64,000 nt of DNA, taken from Diospyros lotus (Eukaryota > Streptophyta > Magnoliopsida > Ericales > Ebenaceae). A program made the translations under genes and the position numbers. Shown piece by piece: positions 37,801 to 46,489 of the stretch (the first letter of the stretch is position 1; each line of letters starts with the position of its first letter). The stretch is taken from positions 16,607,383 through 16,671,382 of the forward strand of contig NC_068339.1 in the NCBI RefSeq assembly GCF_014633365.1, read 5' to 3'. Below the pieces are notes generated by a model that made no database searches, was not told where the DNA came from, and saw only the letters and a program-made list of their open reading frames with translations.

Positions 37801-40800
37801 GGTTTTCACAAAAAAAAAAAAAAAAAAACCAATGTGGTATGTCCATTTGTATTGAAAACAGAAGTTAATGAGTTTTTGGTGAAAACATGGAGCCATCAAG
37901 TGTTTGTTGTATTTATTTATTTGTTTATTACTCAATATTCTCTAAGGATCTCATTCTTTCACCTTCTCCTCTTTTCTTTCCTGCACCAACACCACCAGCT
38001 TTTTCTCTATAGCCAAAGAAGGCTTCATCTCTTCTCCCTTATTCCATATATTACCTTGTCATATGACCCTTAAAACTCATATAGTACCTAAGAGTCTTTC
38101 ACTTAATCTTCCTTAGTATCCTTACCTCTCTTACTAAATACCTATTGCATTCCATCCACTCACTCACCTCATAGGAGTCTATTGATCTTCTCATATGACC
38201 AAATCATCTTAATCTTGCCTCAAACATCTTACCTTCAATAAGAGCCATTTTGACCTTATTACGAATAACCTCATTTCTAATTTTATCTTTACTTGTATGT
38301 CTGTAAATCCATCCTAACATCCTCATCTCCTTATTGCTCATATTTTGCCATAATTTAGTGCTTTAGTATCCAATTTTTTGTACCATATAGCAAAGCTAGT
38401 CTTATAGTTGTCTTGTAAAATTTTCTTTTTAGCTTCAATTGAATATTACATTCGTAGTTATTAGTATCATACAGTAGGCAATACATATTGTATGATACAA
38501 TACGAGATACATGCTCAATGATATGAATCAAAGATTGTATCACATTTTGCTTTGTATTGCAACACGTATCATGTGTATTGATATGATATGACGTGTGTAT
38601 CACACAATACAGGCGATACAGAAACGCAGTTCAAGTGGAATTTTTGCAGCCTGGTCACTGTGAACAGTCCTGTAAAATGCTGCTGAGTCTAAAAATCAAA
38701 TCAGTTTAATATTCAACCAGTCATGCAAGACTGCAAATATGGATAGTCAGATGGGAATCTGAATGGTCATAACAGATTCCAGTGCAAATTATTGCTGGCT
38801 ACAGTACTGAGTTCAAAAATATACATCAATAACCAGGTTAAAAAAACCCTTATGATTAGCATATGAATAGTATGTTGAAGATTATTGCCCTCCAAGAAAG
38901 CTTACTTCTGGTCTCTGCCCAGCATATGAACAGTCTCTCAACTCTCTCCACTCTTTCCTATTTGTCAGACTTATGGTTAATTTTGGATTCTGGGTAGCTT
39001 TTGTTAGTGACATACACGATATCAATATTGTTAAATTTGGGTTAAAATTATTGTTTTGAGTATTTTCTTCATGTTATAGGTATAAACATCTTTTATATTA
39101 TATTTTTAAGCTATTTATCAAATTGTTTCTGTATTGTATGAAATGATGTGATTCACAATACAGAAATTAGGCCTTCTGATTCATGATATGTATCTCAATT
39201 TGACAGTTGTAATTACATCACATAAGACGCTGGTTGCATTTTTCCGGTTAACATGCCTTAATTCTATGGTTAACATCCTCATTGATCTCCCCTTATTTTT
39301 GGATGATTGATACAAGATATCTGAATTGATCTCTCTTTGGGATGATTCTGTTAGAATATCTTGGGGATATTGCTAGGATATTTTATATATTCTTTGTGAT
39401 CTCTTCATAATTTTTTATTACCTTTTTAGGTTAGTGTAAGACCTTATATATACCCATTGTATACCGTCTATTACAATACAAGGATACAATATTCTCTTAC
39501 TTTAACATGGTGTCAAAGCCATGTACCAAACTCTAATCCTAACTAGCACTGCAGAAGTCATTCTCACTGTCGCATCTGACCAGCCATGCATATTTTACTA
39601 GCCGTGCCTCTCACCAATTGCGCAACTCATGGCCCATGCCTCTCACCAATAGTGCATCTCACTTCTTGTCAGTCTCACTGGTTTCGCCACCTCAACTAGT
39701 TGTTCTCCCTGTTGTGCGCTATTTAGAGATTGTGCTCCTCCCATCTCCATCTAACATTGTCATAATCTCCAAATGGTGCACGTCTAATCTCTGATTGCAC
39801 AACTTCCTTTCTTGTGCAACCTCTGGTTGCCATTGTTGCTACTCTCTTCAGTCAGAGCTATCGTCTGTTATGATGTCTACAATAGTGTGCAACTGTTACT
39901 TCATTTACCTGAGTGGTTTTCATGAGTTGGTTACCCAAACTAAAGTTAGCTAACCTTTAGTTTCCTGAGTTGGGGGGGGGGGATGTTAGATTATATTGGG
40001 GATATTGCTAAAATATTTGGAGAATAGTTTAAATCTTTTATGTATTCTTCGTAATCTTTCCATTGTTTATTACCTTTTTAGGTTAGTCAAAGACCTTATA
40101 TATACTCATTGTATACCTTCTAGTACAATAGAAAAATACAATATTCTCTTACTTAACAGATTCGATGATCTTTAAATTTTATTGTAACATCATCCACACT
40201 TGTAATTTTACTAAATTTACATTCCATATATTTGAATTTGAATCTACTTAACCTGAAACCTCTAAATTTTAAAATGTTTTTCACATCTCGAGCTTAATAT
40301 TCACACCTTTTATCTCTTCCACTAAGACAATGTCATCTGTAATTACACTTCAACTCTTAACATTTTACATGATGGCAGCAGTTAGAAAACATTGTGTTAG
40401 TTTAATAATTTCGCATTCCTGTACTACAATGGAGCTCCTAAGGCATACACTAGGTCACAACTAACATATTATAGAATGTACTACAATGTGTAAGTTTCAA
40501 TCTCTTTACAATTGTAGGGCCAGAAGTGAAAGCAGAAAAAACCATTAAAGATTCTCCTATACCCGTATCAACAAGAACAGCATAGTGCAGTGCTTGAGCA
40601 TGACTTGGCTGCATAATACTTGCCTGAAAAATTTGTGCCAGTGGGTTTTTTAGCACCTTATCCACCTGCCCCAAAAAATACATTTCAAGCATCTCATTAT
40701 GTGGGTTGCCTATAAGAAATCTAGCTTGCCAGTCATTTCTATATATGGCCTTATTCTCCCTGAACAACCCCCCCCCCCCCCACACACACACGCACGCACG

Positions 40801-43800
40801 CACACAAACCAAAACACGTGTGTGCGCTAAAAGGAAAAAAAAAGAAAAGAAAAGAAAAATGTAGCACATACTCCCTCTCTCTGTTTCTTTTCATAGTATT
40901 GTGATTTTGTTGTTTTGTGATTGAATTATGGGGAGAAATTATTCTTGCAGCAATGAGGCGACTCCAAGACTTGGGTGCATCATCTTTCATTCTTGATCTT
41001 AGAGATAATCTTGGTGGACTAGTTCAGGTTTGATACCTTAGATTCCTACATGTTCAATTTATGAAACTTGAGTTGGAAAATTGTGTTCCATCGATTCCCA
41101 AGTTTATGTTCATATTCTGAAGATGAATGCATAGTAGTTATCTTTATCACATTAAACACTGTCAAAGGCAATATGTAATGGATAACTGATGATCTGAATC
41201 TGTTTCAGAGTGCTGAAATGTCCTCTTATTTCCTTGCTGCTTCTTTCGTTTTCTCTTTCATTCTTTTGATTTGCCGAGCATTCCTTATTTTTTTACTTTA
41301 TCCAAAGAAAGTGAAGAAGCAAAAAGTGTAGCATGTGCCTGCTTTTTGTCATTCTGTTTACTTGCTTGTTAATCTATCTACTTATTTTTTGATAAAAAAA
41401 ATTAGATATCATCGTTGCCCTGATCTGCCAACCCATTTGCTTGGTATTGCATACAAGCTGGAGGGCCTAATTTGTTGATATTTTGCTGTTATTTTGAAGC
41501 TATTCTAAAATTATCTTTTTATTTTGACATTTTTTTTCATGAAGGGTCATATCCCCCCCCCCCAAGTGACTGAGCATTTAAAAGTTGTAAGGTTTGTTTT
41601 ATGTTGCTTATTTCAGGCTGGAATTGAAATTGCTAAGCTCTTTCTTAATGAAGGGGATACGGTATGTGATTCTAGTCAATCTGTGATTTTGTAAATTGTA
41701 AAATTGCTATTTTAATAAATCCCCTTGCTCCCAGTTCGTTTATCATTAATTTAAAGTGAATATCATGAGCGTTGGCACAAATAATGAGTGTGTTTTCCTT
41801 CTATGTGGGAGTATTTCAATATTATGGGATTTTTTTTTTGGCTAATGAGTATTGTGGGTTTCTGATATTATGCCCATATCCAGGAATTGGATGTAAAGCT
41901 GTGGTGTTATACATAGAAAGTATGAAAATGCTTTAGTTCTTTTTCCTCGGCTTAGCTTTTGACCCTAACAGTACCTAATCTAGAAAGGAAGGCGAGGAGT
42001 GGTTCAGAATACTTAGAAAAAGCATTAATTAGAAAACTCTGTTGCTTGCTGGTTCCTTCAATCAAGGGAGCAAGCGATGAAGAATATCTTCTTTCCTAGA
42101 AAAATTGAGGGGGAGGGAGAATTTTTGTAAATTTTACCACATTTCTTGTTGAGAGTAAAAATAATTATATAAAAAATAAAGTTAGACGTCTATCTAAGAA
42201 TTTAAGCTCTTAGATCAGATGGTAGTTAACAATTCAACAGTTCTTTTGCATGGATTTGTAAATTCTAGGTGACTTTTATAAGTGAATTGACATTATGAAT
42301 ACCATACATGTATCCAACCTTGCCCAGTGGGACAAGGCTTGATATGTTGATTTGTTGTGGTGTTAGTTTTCACATGAATTGTTGACACTGATGCATCTTG
42401 CGTGATGTGGACTACCTACGTGGGAGACATAGGAGAGCTTCTGAAGCTGTAGAGTGAGATTTAGGCATGGAAGGAATTATCATTGTTTCCTTGTTTTTAT
42501 AGTTGAGGAAGGATACTTCTTTCCATCTCTCTTCTTTTTTTGTAATTTTTGGATATTTTTGGTTTTATAACTGCAGATGCATCTGTCCTTGTATTGCTCT
42601 TTCTTTTATCTTTCTGTAAAGGGTTCATCCCCTTATGGGTGTATTTTTGTTGGCGGTTTACTTATCAAAAGGAAGAGAAAATTTCTATATTCTGTTGATG
42701 TAGATGAAGATTAGTAACAAGCAGGGTGTGTTGTCCAATTGTTATGTCACATACCTCATGGCAGTGTCACACACTGGTTAGCTGAATACAAGGGCCAGAG
42801 AAGGGTAACGGGGGAGCAAGAAGGAAAACAAAATGAAGCACTTTTCCTTAATACAGTCCTTCCATTGCATACTTTATTTCTTAGCTCCTTAGGATACTAC
42901 TATTGCTTTGTCCATACTCTCACCTTTTGTGGGAATTTCAGAAAGGCAAGATCTTTGGATCTTATTCTGAATATTGTATGCAATTTAATCTCCATTTCAT
43001 GGATGGAAGCTCTAGGCCTTGCAGGAAAATGTTTAAGCTTTCCTTTATGCTAAATACTGGACCATTTGAACTGGACAAGGTTTCTTGAGACTTCTTCTGG
43101 TTACCAAGGTTGCTTTTCTCTAGCTTCTAGAGGTATTATCTAACCAAGGTAGCATCATGTTCCAGTGGGTTACTGATATGTTTGGTGGCAGCCTTCTTTT
43201 TCTCCTCTCCTACTTTTTGTAGGCTATTCTATATGTTCAGGTCAGATTAAGATGGTATGTTGACCACCTTCGCCCCTCCCTGAGCTTGTTGGCCTTCACC
43301 ATAGATGGAAGAATACTGTGAGATGGATGATTTATTTCCCGTCCCTGGGTAGTTTGCCGCAGTTAGCTCCTGCATTTACTTTCTTCTTTTCTTTACTGGA
43401 TGTGAATTGGAATTTGCTGATGAAAATGCCAGTTATTTTCTTTTACAGCATTTAATTTTCTTCATTGTTAATAAATATCACAATGACAAAGATAACACCA
43501 GTTACTCTGCAGTTTTGTTCTACAGTGGGTCTTTGCTGATGACTCGTTGTGCATACAAGCTTCTTTTTCTTTGATTCTTTTTTCCTTCTTACTCGTGGTC
43601 CCCTTTCTTCAATGTCTTGACAGTTTCCAAAGTTTTCAAATACGGTATGCATGGTGTTGGATTTCTTAATTAAGTCCACTTTGGTTTGCATGTCAAGAGA
43701 TATTCTCCTTTCCCCACCCAGTGTGATTAAGGCTTGTGATCCTTGTTGTCAAGGGGGTTTCTCTTTTCTTCTTTTGAATCTCTATAATTCAGTTAAACTG

Positions 43801-46049
43801 TCAGCCACATTATGAAACAATTTTTCATTGTTTACTAGTCCTTCGAGTTACAGAATAGTTGAACTATTTTTATCAAGGTGCTTTCTTATGGCAGATTTAT
43901 GGGCAGGTGATTTATACTGTTGGAAGGGATTATCAGTTCCAAAATAATATTACCGCAGAAACTGCACCTCTGATTACAGCTCCTGTCATTGTATGTATTC
44001 TTCCTTAACAACCACTTATATGGGTATTGCCTTTGCAAATGAATATTTATCTAGGATTTGCAGTTCAGAATTCTATAGAAGTCTCTCAGGTCGATGGCAT
44101 ACTTTTTAATTTGGAATCTACTTGTAGGCTTTATAAACAAGGACTATGCACTTTTGATTTCTAGAACTGGAATATGGAATGCAGTACAGTAGACATGTCA
44201 TCTTTGGCCATTGCAGGAAGACAAATAGAATTTTGCTATATTGTGTTGCTTCTAGCTCATCATTTATGTCAGAAACCATAACTGCTTATCATTTATTGGC
44301 TTTACTGCATATCATTTAATGTGCATTAACCAGTTAGAATTATGCAGATTGATGTGAGTATTGGCAGGTCTAATCTTGGTTCAGGAAACTTTTATTGTAA
44401 AAATTGTCTTGTAATTTACTCAGCAAAACCAACCTTATCTGTGCCAGCTCTGTTTGACTAACCATCCATCCTTAAAGTTAGGCTGGTGTTCTTTGGAAGA
44501 TACTTTGAAGGTTAGGCTGGTGATAATGGTATGCAGAGCTTGTGAACTTTGATACAATATGCTGATCCTGGCCCTAATAGACTCTTTTTTTATAAATACA
44601 TTTATGGTTAAATTAACCTGAAACTGGGATAATTTTTTAGTTGAATGGATCTTTTCAGTATTTTTTAATGACTTGGTTACAAAGTAGTTTTGCTTATTCA
44701 GTTCTGTCCTATTATAGTCTTAGTTTTATGGCTAACCACTTAATGTCATCATTAGAGCAGGTTTTGGTGAACAACAATACTGCTAGTGCAAGTGAAATAG
44801 TAAGCAGCTGAAAATATTCCATTGTGATTTGTGATTATTAGGGTTAATGTTGTGTTGTAAATAGTTGTGTGCATTCCAGGTTGCCAGTGCACTCCATGAT
44901 AACTGCAAAGCTGTTCTTGTTGGGGAAAGGACTTTCGGCAAGGTGTGAATGAATGTATATGTTTCTGGCTGCAACACTCAGATTTATTTTCTTTCATTTA
45001 CTCTGCATAACAGGTGTTTGATCAGAAACTTAAAACCCCTTGTTATCATTTCCAAAGAACTTTGATCTTAATATTAAGTTCTAGTTTGGGTAAACTATGA
45101 AACAAAGCTTGTAATTTTGAGGAAAGAATTGAATCATAATGCCTTTCCCTAGCCTTTTTCTCTACCCATCTTTGACTAAGTGGTCTCAAATTGTTCATGA
45201 TTTTTTGTACTTAGTTCTCAAGCATTGAATGTTCAAGTTGTGAAAACAGTATCTCTGCAAAGCAAGGGCAAGGCTACATATACAAAAACGACTGTTCTAC
45301 CCCTTACAAAGCAGAGAGCCTTGTGAAGGCCAAATACATATTTTAGCCCCTGTATTTGTGTGTTTTTTTTCCATTTAGATATTCGAACTTTTTGTTGTTT
45401 CAATTACATCCTTAAACCATGCAATTTCGAGTCCATTGCACTCCTGAACTTTTTATTATTTAAATTACACTCTTGAACTATGCAATTTCGAGTCAATTGT
45501 ATACCTCAACAAATGTATAGTTTAGGAGTGTAATTGAAATACAAAAAATTCGAGTGTCTAAGTAAAAAAAAAACGTATAAGTACTGGGGCTAAATATGTG
45601 TTTTGCTGCCTCATGAACTGTGGGTGTTTTTTCATTATTATTATTGAATGTTATATGTGGATGGGTTAAGTACGCCAAAATTCTAATGTTGGCAGAGTAA
45701 GAGTTCCTATTGAGGAATGGGAACACTAGATATTGAGTGCTATCCATGTGAATCAATTTTGTCCTGCTGATTGCTTTAGATTGTTAACAGGGTCTAATTC
45801 AATCTGTATTTGAACTGCATGATGGATCTGGCGTGGTTGTTACTGTCGGGAAATATGTAACACCAAATCACATGGACATCAACGGCAATGGATTAGAGCC
45901 CGACTTTCAGAAGTTTCCAGGTAACAAACCTCTTACTCTTCTCAGCAAATTGAAACAGGTTCCACAAGATCTTAAGATAATTCCAATATGCAGGTTTGAG
46001 CGAGGTCAAGGAGCGTCTATCAAGATGTCATACACCAGGCCAAGGATAA
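10884..46049 (+). CDS. CTPA: carboxyl-terminal processing peptidase (CtpA-like, S41), 3' eleven exons
   Basis: A thylakoid-lumen type serine endopeptidase of the family that trims the C-terminus of photosystem II protein D1; this paralogue's exact substrate cannot be read here. Exons: 10884-11003, 24528-24665, 36937-37041, 37136-37304, 40951-41027, 41617-41661, 43907-43990, 44761-44799, 44880-44942, 45791-45920 and 45994-46049. They join in frame to 341 residues plus stop, all with GT-AG introns. [20 protein letters not shown] is followed by a PDZ domain (about residues 45-125) and the S41 fold. The nucleophile Ser in TASASEI (codon 44785-44787) and the Lys of GERTFGK (codon 44940-44942) are 25 residues apart, as for Ser430/Lys455 of E. 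coli Tsp. The transit peptide and first exons are not in the window. The two first introns seen (13.5 and 12.3 kb) are swollen with retroelements. Confidence 0.9.
10993..11046 (+). repeat. 27-bp in-frame tandem duplication copying a splice donor
   Basis: The end of a CtpA exon and its donor (CACCCAATGAG|GTAATC) occur twice with a 27-base period, starting at 10993 and 11020. Either donor keeps the frame. Use of the second would add nine codons (VITFLSPNE) to the exon. The first donor gives the family-typical junction [12 protein letters not shown]. Confidence 0.93.
11083..11118. repeat. bipartite homopolymer, T16 then G17
   Basis: Sixteen T (11083-11098), then GTT, then seventeen G (11102-11118). 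Similar T/G bipartite tracts occur at 36538-36584 (reverse complement) and 55204-55247. Confidence 0.95.
11354..11568 (+). repeat. C3 5' LTR, internally deleted
   Basis: Matches 21809-22092 except for a missing 69-bp block after TGTCAACGATT. It is followed directly by the PBS. Confidence 0.9.
11759..12355 (+). mobile_element. solo LTR S1 inserted at the C3 gag start
   Basis: A 597-bp insertion starting TGTTGTG and ending GTCAACA, with the 5-bp duplication ATGTC at 11754-11758 and 12356-12360. It contains a TATA-like TCTATAAATAAG and a GAACCAGGATAAAT stretch that also occur in S2 (27810-28383), so both belong to one LTR family, probably Ty3/Gypsy. No internal element sequence is present, as expected after LTR-LTR recombination. 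Confidence 0.85.
12356..13262 (+). pseudogene. C3 gag with zinc knuckle (broken)
   Basis: The ATG at 12356 lies in the target duplication of S1, so it was the original gag start. The frame 12356-12856 has [20 protein letters not shown] and a [16 protein letters not shown] block, typical of Copia gag. It stops at 12854-12856; the knuckle ([20 protein letters not shown]) is in a separate frame at 12945-13262. At least one frameshift or stop separates capsid from knuckle. Confidence 0.85.
13296..14657 (+). pseudogene. C3 protease and integrase N-terminal half
   Basis: 13296-13718 carries the aspartic protease motif [13 protein letters not shown]. 13812-14117 has the integrase zinc-binding region ([11 protein letters not shown]) and the [10 protein letters not shown] stretch. 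The frame then breaks repeatedly to 14657, but TPQQNGVAERKNGH-like residues are still readable near 14310-14350. C4 is inserted after the integrase C-terminal [10 protein letters not shown] motif; the remainder resumes at 19710. Confidence 0.82.
14658..14815 (-). repeat. C4 3' LTR
   Basis: 158-bp direct repeat of 19553-19704; differences include a variable (TA)n tract. Confidence 0.92.
15204..18198 (-). pseudogene. C4 pol: protease, integrase, RT, RNase H
   Basis: Protease: [15 protein letters not shown] (18198-17662). Integrase 17634-16498: the zinc residues HNRLGHPS...CESCQLGK, the first catalytic Asp in LVHSDVRGP, the second in CSDNAPKYF and the Glu in [12 protein letters not shown] are all present. 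[36 protein letters not shown] (16649-16053), a damaged middle (16052-15789), then [14 protein letters not shown] and RNase H with [20 protein letters not shown] (15788-15204), continuing in broken form to about 14880. Confidence 0.88.
18180..18968 (-). pseudogene. C4 gag with CCHC knuckle
   Basis: From the Met at 18968: [12 protein letters not shown], then [21 protein letters not shown], the usual Copia gag opening. A frame change near 18590 leads into 18591-18283 ([14 protein letters not shown]). The CCHC knuckle [20 protein letters not shown] lies at about 18255-18195 and runs into the protease frame. A stop near 18283 and the frame change make it a likely pseudogene. Confidence 0.85.
19553..19704 (-). 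repeat. C4 5' LTR
   Basis: 152-bp direct repeat of 14658-14815, next to the PBS complement. Confidence 0.92.
19705..21764 (+). pseudogene. C3 RT and RNase H (broken)
   Basis: After the C4 insertion the frame resumes with the end of integrase and the linker (19853-20120). RT follows: [57 protein letters not shown] (to 20536), then [16 protein letters not shown] and [12 protein letters not shown] (20573-20827). The VDDIVVT catalytic motif is at 20839. RNase H spans 21138-21764 ([31 protein letters not shown]). Stops at 20536, 20825, 21136, 21429 and 21493 show that it is dead. Confidence 0.87.
21809..22092 (+). repeat. C3 3' LTR
   Basis: Full-length 284-bp copy preceded by the polypurine tract and followed by GATTC. 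Confidence 0.92.
22093..24527 (+). other. CtpA intron remainder, no gene
   Basis: AT-rich intron sequence. Short repeats are visible: CA/TG-rich words around 22410-22440, a pyrimidine-rich stretch and polyA at 24089-24108. The words TAAGCCTTAATCTCATTAAT and GGGGTTGGCTACATCAATTC near 23862-23905 resemble a sequence common in plant dispersed repeats (SINE or LINE tails); this is from memory. No host exon is seen before the acceptor at 24527. Confidence 0.5.
24666..26385 (+). other. CtpA intron, possible hAT-like terminus at about 25553
   Basis: Mostly AT-rich non-coding DNA. From about 25553 (GTTGTCAAAAGGGTAAGGCA) the sequence resembles the ends of non-autonomous plant hAT elements, but no matching right end or 8-bp duplication was found. 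A (CAA)n run lies near 26034-26052. Confidence 0.4.
26386..26524 (-). repeat. T1 left terminal repeat
   Basis: 139-bp direct repeat of 26639-26777. Confidence 0.9.
26639..26777 (-). repeat. T1 right terminal repeat
   Basis: 139-bp direct repeat of 26386-26524; starts TGTTACAACCC. Confidence 0.9.
27419..28418 (-). repeat. Y1 3' LTR, split by S2
   Basis: LTR copy starting TGAGCCCAAGG (4 bases shorter at the start) and split at 27810-28383 by a solo LTR. Confidence 0.9.
27810..28383 (+). mobile_element. solo LTR S2 in the Y1 LTR
   Basis: A 574-bp insertion with TGTTAA...TTAACA ends, flanked by ATAAT (27805-27809) and TTAAT (28384-28388). The intact Y1 LTR reads TTAAT at this site, so the left copy has one substitution. 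It shares TCTATAAATAAG, GTACTGATC, TCTAAATAAAG and GAACCAGGATAAAT with S1. Confidence 0.88.
28473..29135 (-). pseudogene. Y1 integrase C-terminus with chromodomain
   Basis: The minus-strand frame reads [19 protein letters not shown] and then from 29027 a basic integrase C-terminal domain ([40 protein letters not shown]). A chromodomain-like end follows ([21 protein letters not shown]) and places the element among chromoviruses. The 5' side is cut by Copia C5 at 29136. The catalytic core is absent. Confidence 0.82.
29136..31434 (-). mobile_element. truncated Copia element C5 inside Y1
   Basis: The 3' LTR at 29136-29394 (TGTAGGTATG...TCTACA) is followed by a purine-tract complement (CTTCCCTTCAA). 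Coding on minus is RNase H (29702-29469, 30023-29739) and RT plus linker (31316-30024). The element stops abruptly at about 31434 in the integrase C-terminal [10 protein letters not shown] region. Its gag, protease, integrase core and 5' LTR are missing, so a deletion removed them together with the Y1 pol region. Confidence 0.85.
29469..31430 (-). pseudogene. C5 RT and RNase H
   Basis: The open frame 31316-30024 (430 residues) is a nearly undamaged Copia [67 protein letters not shown] and [11 protein letters not shown] with both catalytic Asp residues. A stop near 30024 separates it from RNase H (30023-29739: [18 protein letters not shown]; 29702-29469: [14 protein letters not shown]). The frame upstream of 31316 is cut by the C5 truncation. 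Confidence 0.88.
31840..31850 (-). promoter_or_regulatory. TATATAAGG-type promoter in V1
   Basis: On minus, CCTATATAAGGAGCC resembles the TATA region of caulimovirus pregenomic promoters and some LTRs. AATAAA follows about 140 bases downstream. The role is inferred. Confidence 0.4.
32022..33000 (-). pseudogene. unrecognised protein of island V1, two breaks
   Basis: I do not recognise this protein. The main frame (to 32337) is about 220 residues with an acidic or Lys-rich N-terminal part, then [20 protein letters not shown] and [10 protein letters not shown]. The second part (32330-32022) has [20 protein letters not shown] and an acidic, Trp-containing end ([11 protein letters not shown]) before TGA. 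The parts are separated by an in-frame stop and a frame change near 32300-32340. The start is unclear because the frame merges into Y1 gag near 33000-33035. Confidence 0.5.
33000..34730 (-). pseudogene. Y1 gag, interrupted by H1
   Basis: The upstream part (34647-34369) has an Asn/Asp-rich region and [19 protein letters not shown]. After H1 it resumes with [19 protein letters not shown] (33507 downward), then [33 protein letters not shown] and [20 protein letters not shown] (33270-32950), a classical Ty3/Gypsy gag capsid pattern. The frame has several stops and ends at the V1 boundary near 33000. No zinc knuckle remains. Confidence 0.82.
33516..34368. mobile_element. hAT-like non-autonomous element H1
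   Basis: An 853-bp insertion in Y1 gag with the 8-bp duplication ATCATAGT at 33508-33515 and 34369-34376. Imperfect terminal inverted repeats are CAAGGTTGTTAAAATCG and CATTGTTGTTAAAATCC. TAAAATCG is repeated many times near both ends (33535-33605 and 34195-34350). There is no transposase. The 8-bp duplication and CA...GTTGTTAAAATC ends fit a hAT MITE. Removing it restores the gag reading [11 protein letters not shown]. Confidence 0.88.
34758..35180 (-). repeat. Y1 5' LTR
   Basis: 423-bp LTR starting TGATGCAGCCCAG, direct repeat of the 27419-28418 copy. Confidence 0.9.
35186..36936 (+). other. CtpA intron remainder, no gene
   Basis: Right flank of Y1 and further AT-rich intron. A 122-residue plus-strand frame at 35395-35763 has no recognised domain and no splice context. 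Around 35945-36060 another hAT-like word (GGGTTTTTAAAAGTTCTAAG) is seen. The acceptor TTTTCACAG is at 36936. Confidence 0.45.
36538..36584. repeat. bipartite homopolymer, C19 then A28
   Basis: Nineteen C (36538-36556) directly followed by twenty-eight A (36557-36584), the reverse-complement pattern of the T/G tracts at 11083 and 55204. Confidence 0.95.
37305..37328 (+). repeat. (TA)n tract starting at a splice donor
   Basis: A (TA)n microsatellite begins inside the GTATAT donor of the CtpA exon ending at 37304, so the repeat occupies intron positions +2 onward. Confidence 0.9.
38452..39210. mobile_element. hAT-like insertion H2 in the LINE
   Basis: A 759-bp insertion that splits the LINE reading between HRIK... 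and QLKLK. It is flanked by TATTACAT (38444-38451) and AATTACAT (39211-39218), an 8-bp duplication with one mismatch. Both ends are rich in GTATCAT/GATAC words. Terminal inverted repeats are weak, and no transposase is present. Confidence 0.65.
39349..40158 (+). mobile_element. 810-bp mini LTR retrotransposon T2 in the LINE
   Basis: LTRs at 39349-39507 (159 bp) and 39984-40158 (175 bp) share TGTTAGA(A/T)TAT...TTAACA and ATTACCTTTTTAGGTTAGT. GATTC duplications lie at 39344-39348 and 40159-40163. A PBS-like TGGTGTCAAAGCC follows the left LTR and a G-rich tract precedes the right LTR. The interior (476 bp) has CACCAATTGCG/CTCACTGTCGCA words and no open frame. It splits the LINE RT remnant. Confidence 0.9.
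40401..40950. other. intron segment with an unrecognised antisense frame
   Basis: The minus-strand frame at about 40760-40450 reads about 100 residues ([44 protein letters not shown]) with no stop. VDTG recalls an aspartic protease but the context is otherwise unfamiliar. C14 and (CA/CG)n microsatellites at 40769-40805 adjoin it. The CtpA acceptor TTCTTGCAG ends at 40950. Confidence 0.35.
41028..43906 (+). other. CtpA introns around the 41617-41661 exon, no other gene
   Basis: Apart from the 45-bp exon and the T3s solo LTR, this is AT-rich intron. A 104-residue plus-strand frame (42739-43053) shows no domain or splice context. Confidence 0.5.
42147..42239. mobile_element. solo LTR T3s of the T3 miniature family
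   Basis: 93-bp segment with TGTTGAGAGTAAAAATAAT...AATTCAACA ends, flanked by TTTCT (42142-42146) and GTTCT (42240-42244), 4 of 5 identical. It matches the LTRs of T3 at 52525-52812. Confidence 0.7.
45331..45605. mobile_element. foldback MITE M1
   Basis: 275 bp in which the two halves are inverted copies. The left CAAATACATATTTTAGCCCC pairs with the right GGGGCTAAATATGTGTTTTG, and the arms of about 75 bp continue through ATTTAGATATTCGAACTTT and its counterpart. There is no coding capacity. A clean target duplication was not found. It lies in the last but one CtpA intron. Confidence 0.75.
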
Positions 46050-46489
46050 AAAACAGGTCTTCTGCTCTCTATGTCTATTCTGTTTTGTCCCAGCATGATT
46101 TGGTACTAATTTTGGTCATGCCCGTATGATGTAGGTTCTTCGTCACTAGCAGTCATGATTTTGCTCACGATTCTAGTCAGCCGGTGGTATGATTGGTTGG
46201 CCGGTCTCTTGGTTCTGCTACATTTCACAGTGACATTAGCTCATGATTGCCAGAAGTAAAATACTATGCATACTCCAGTATTTTTCGTACTACATCTGAC
46301 TTTAATCTTTAGATAAAAATGGATCAAGGGCCTGTGGATTTCTCAAGAATCACATCAACTAACACCAAGATCATGGCCATTGCCAGGGGAAGAATCCGTT
46401 ATGCAATTTAAGAACTCTTTCACCATTCTAGCTTGGGAGAAGAGCCCTCTAGGAGGTAATTCTTTTCTATGCATTATTTGGGGTTTTTT
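46050..46489 (+). other. CtpA 3' UTR and downstream sequence
   Basis: Follows the TAA at 46047-46049. No polyadenylation site is certain. Short frames here are without domains. Confidence 0.5.

Larger units (their letters stand above)
38080..40400 (-). mobile_element. L1-type LINE ORF2 C-terminal remnant, in three pieces
   Basis: Minus-strand reading gives the order of a plant LINE RT end. DDIVLV-like residues and an LEMWK stretch are in about 40400-40164. YLVSIIQK, then [12 protein letters not shown], is in 39343-39219. [40 protein letters not shown] and RLRxFGHMRRS are in 38443-38080. The pieces are contiguous once H2 and T2 are removed. Stops and indels are frequent. It lies antisense in a CtpA intron. 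Confidence 0.85.
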
